Source: an uncultured Prevotellaceae bacterium (GTDB lineage: Bacteria; Bacteroidota; Bacteroidia; Bacteroidales; Bacteroidaceae). From it: 64,000 nt of DNA. Below, piece by piece: positions 63,225 to 64,000 of the stretch. Both the position numbers and the translations under genes were made by a program. The notes under the pieces were generated by a model that saw only the letters and a list, made by a program, of their open reading frames with translations, was not told where the DNA came from and did not search any database. Each line of letters opens with the position of its first letter. Position 1 is the first letter of the stretch. The DNA is taken from assembly GCA_902790625.1 (NCBI GenBank), contig CADASP010000018.1:89148-153147 (forward strand), written 5' to 3'.

Positions 63225-63741
63225 AGACATTGAGCAACTGCTCAAACCGCAATGTGAGTTCAAGGCGTCGGAGACGCTGAAGCAGCAGGTCATGGAGAAG
63301 GCGCGCGAGGAAATTCATCCCCGTCGCATCGTCAAGATGTGGCCCTGGCTGGCTGCTGCCTGCGTAGTGGGATTCATAATGATGCTGCTCATACCGCCCA
63401 AGTCGGCGACTGACGGTGAACAGCCCGTGGCAAAGGTTGAAACGCCGAAAGCCCCAGCGGCCAAGCAGGCTGAAACGACACACGAGCCCGCCACCGTCAA
63501 GGTTGAGACGCCGCAGCATCCCAAAGCTCAGAAACCTCGCAGAAAGGTCAGCAGAGCGAAGCAGCCCGAGCCGCAGGAAGAACCCGTCGAGATGAGTGAG
63601 GAAACGCGGCTACAATTGCTGTTGGCAAGCCTCAACAAAGACGAGCCGCAGATGGAGGACATCAATACTGAAGAAGAGATTCGCCAGATGCGCATGCGCG
63701 GCGAACGACTGATAAGCATGTATGAAGAAAATGACCAATAA
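63211..63741 (+). CDS. Putative membrane anti-sigma factor
   Basis: 176 aa starting MNEFEDIEQLLKPQCEF, a short cytosolic N-terminus (about 1-42), one TM helix (MWPWLAAACVVGFIMMLLIPP, about 43-63), a Pro/Ala/Lys-rich periplasmic linker with two VETPxxPxAx repeats, and an acidic C-terminus. The position immediately after a sigma factor gene suggests anti-sigma function. Only the general layout supports this; no zinc motif is seen. Confidence 0.65.
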   Translation: MNEFEDIEQLLKPQCEFKASETLKQQVMEKAREEIHPRRIVKMWPWLAAACVVGFIMMLLIPPKSATDGEQPVAKVETPKAPAAKQAETTHEPATVKVETPQHPKAQKPRRKVSRAKQPEPQEEPVEMSEETRLQLLLASLNKDEPQMEDINTEEEIRQMRMRGERLISMYEENDQ

Positions 63742-63760
63742 ACAACAACTGAAAACAGAT

Positions 63761-64000
63761 ATGAAACGCATTATTTCTTTAACCATATTCGCCGCCATGC
63801 AAATAGGCTGCATTGCTCAAGACAACCCGAAGTTGGAGAGCCTCTATGCCTATCTGAAGGCCAAGGGCTTAGTGAAATACTATACCCTCAGCAATAAAAA
63901 TCAGGAGGGGCTCCGCAAGCGCTACGACTTCAACTTCGGACTTCATGACGACGGGCCAGCCCCCATCAAGGATTTCATGGGCAGGCTGCTCGATGCAAAG
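63761..64000 (+). CDS. Secreted protein, N-terminal fragment
   Basis: Visible 80 codons start MKRIISLTIFAAMQIGCIAQDNPK, a signal peptide, possibly a lipobox (AMQIGC). The rest (LESLYAYLKAKGLVKYYTLS) is not recognised. An in-frame ATG at 63722 would overlap the anti-sigma gene by 20 bp; 63761 is preferred because it places the signal peptide at the N-terminus. The gene leaves the window on the right. Likely the third gene of the sigma operon. Confidence 0.6.
   Translation, partial: MKRIISLTIFAAMQIGCIAQDNPKLESLYAYLKAKGLVKYYTLSNKNQEGLRKRYDFNFGLHDDGPAPIKDFMGRLLDAK

Overview
The window is from a Bacteroidota chromosome, most probably Prevotellaceae (Prevotella/Segatella-like). Many promoters carry the phylum's -33 TTTG / -7 TAnnTTTG pattern at 19-20 bp spacing (for example before the tRNA-Glu pair and the cytidylate kinase-like gene). 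The gene content also fits: GldH, RicT, FimB/Mfa2-like lipoprotein, DUF5686 and OMP_b-brl outer-membrane proteins, a gliding-type C-terminal domain, NspC, GH26/GH3 glycosidases, clostripain-type peptidase, and an OadG with a lamin-tail domain. All functional assignments were made by reading motifs; no database search was run.

Layout. 0-8.5 kb (minus): AddB-like (partial) and AddA-like recombination nuclease/helicase, DUF5686 outer-membrane protein, putative nucleotidyltransferase, gldH, ricT. 8.9-10.3 kb (plus): cytidylate kinase-like and TerB-DnaJ proteins. 10.8-13.9 kb (minus): AlkZ-related protein, free-methionine-sulfoxide reductase, tRNA1(Val) methyltransferase, separated by long repeat-filled gaps. 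14-19.7 kb (plus): TonB-type outer-membrane protein, DEAD-box helicase, fimbrial-type lipoprotein. 19.7-25.6 kb (minus): conserved hypothetical, ftsZ, uvrA, gliding-type secreted protein. 25.8-33.6 kb is a less GC-rich accessory island: a YafQ-type toxin-antitoxin pair (plus), then on the minus strand repeated fragments of a BNR/LRR gene pair that bracket a HigBA module and a DUF4143 ATPase, and finally a seven-gene operon with a PH-domain protein, a 45-aa four-Cys peptide, a 47-aa Cys-containing peptide that looks like a RiPP precursor, a PqqD-radical SAM-SPASM maturase, an amidohydrolase and two LRR proteins. 34-40 kb: hypothetical regulator-like gene, transmembrane Ser/Thr kinase with EF-hand loops and BspA-type LRRs (interrupted by an in-frame TGA), YgiQ. 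40-50 kb (minus): golvesin/xanthan-lyase-like protein, PlsC-like acyltransferase, DMT protein, mannanase, NspC, beta-glucosidase, DUF6057-like protein. 50-62 kb (plus): C11 peptidase, two identical tRNA-Glu, FAD oxidoreductase, valS, AspT-type transporter, and three subunits of a sodium-pumping decarboxylase. 62.7-64 kb (plus): ECF sigma factor, anti-sigma-like protein and a partial secreted protein.

Two themes stand out. First, short interspersed repeats have entered conserved coding sequences without breaking the frame. A 126-bp element with perfect 34-bp inverted termini carries an ATG and a short leader peptide; it supplies the start of the DUF5686 gene, a related copy appears to supply the start of addA, and another forms an internal linker in YgiQ. 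Unrelated 7-8 bp tandem arrays form linkers in UvrA, an FAD oxidoreductase and a GH3 enzyme. Second, the 29-34 kb operon looks like an uncatalogued radical-SAM-modified peptide pathway, with a hairpin between precursor and maturase and a long structured 5' leader.
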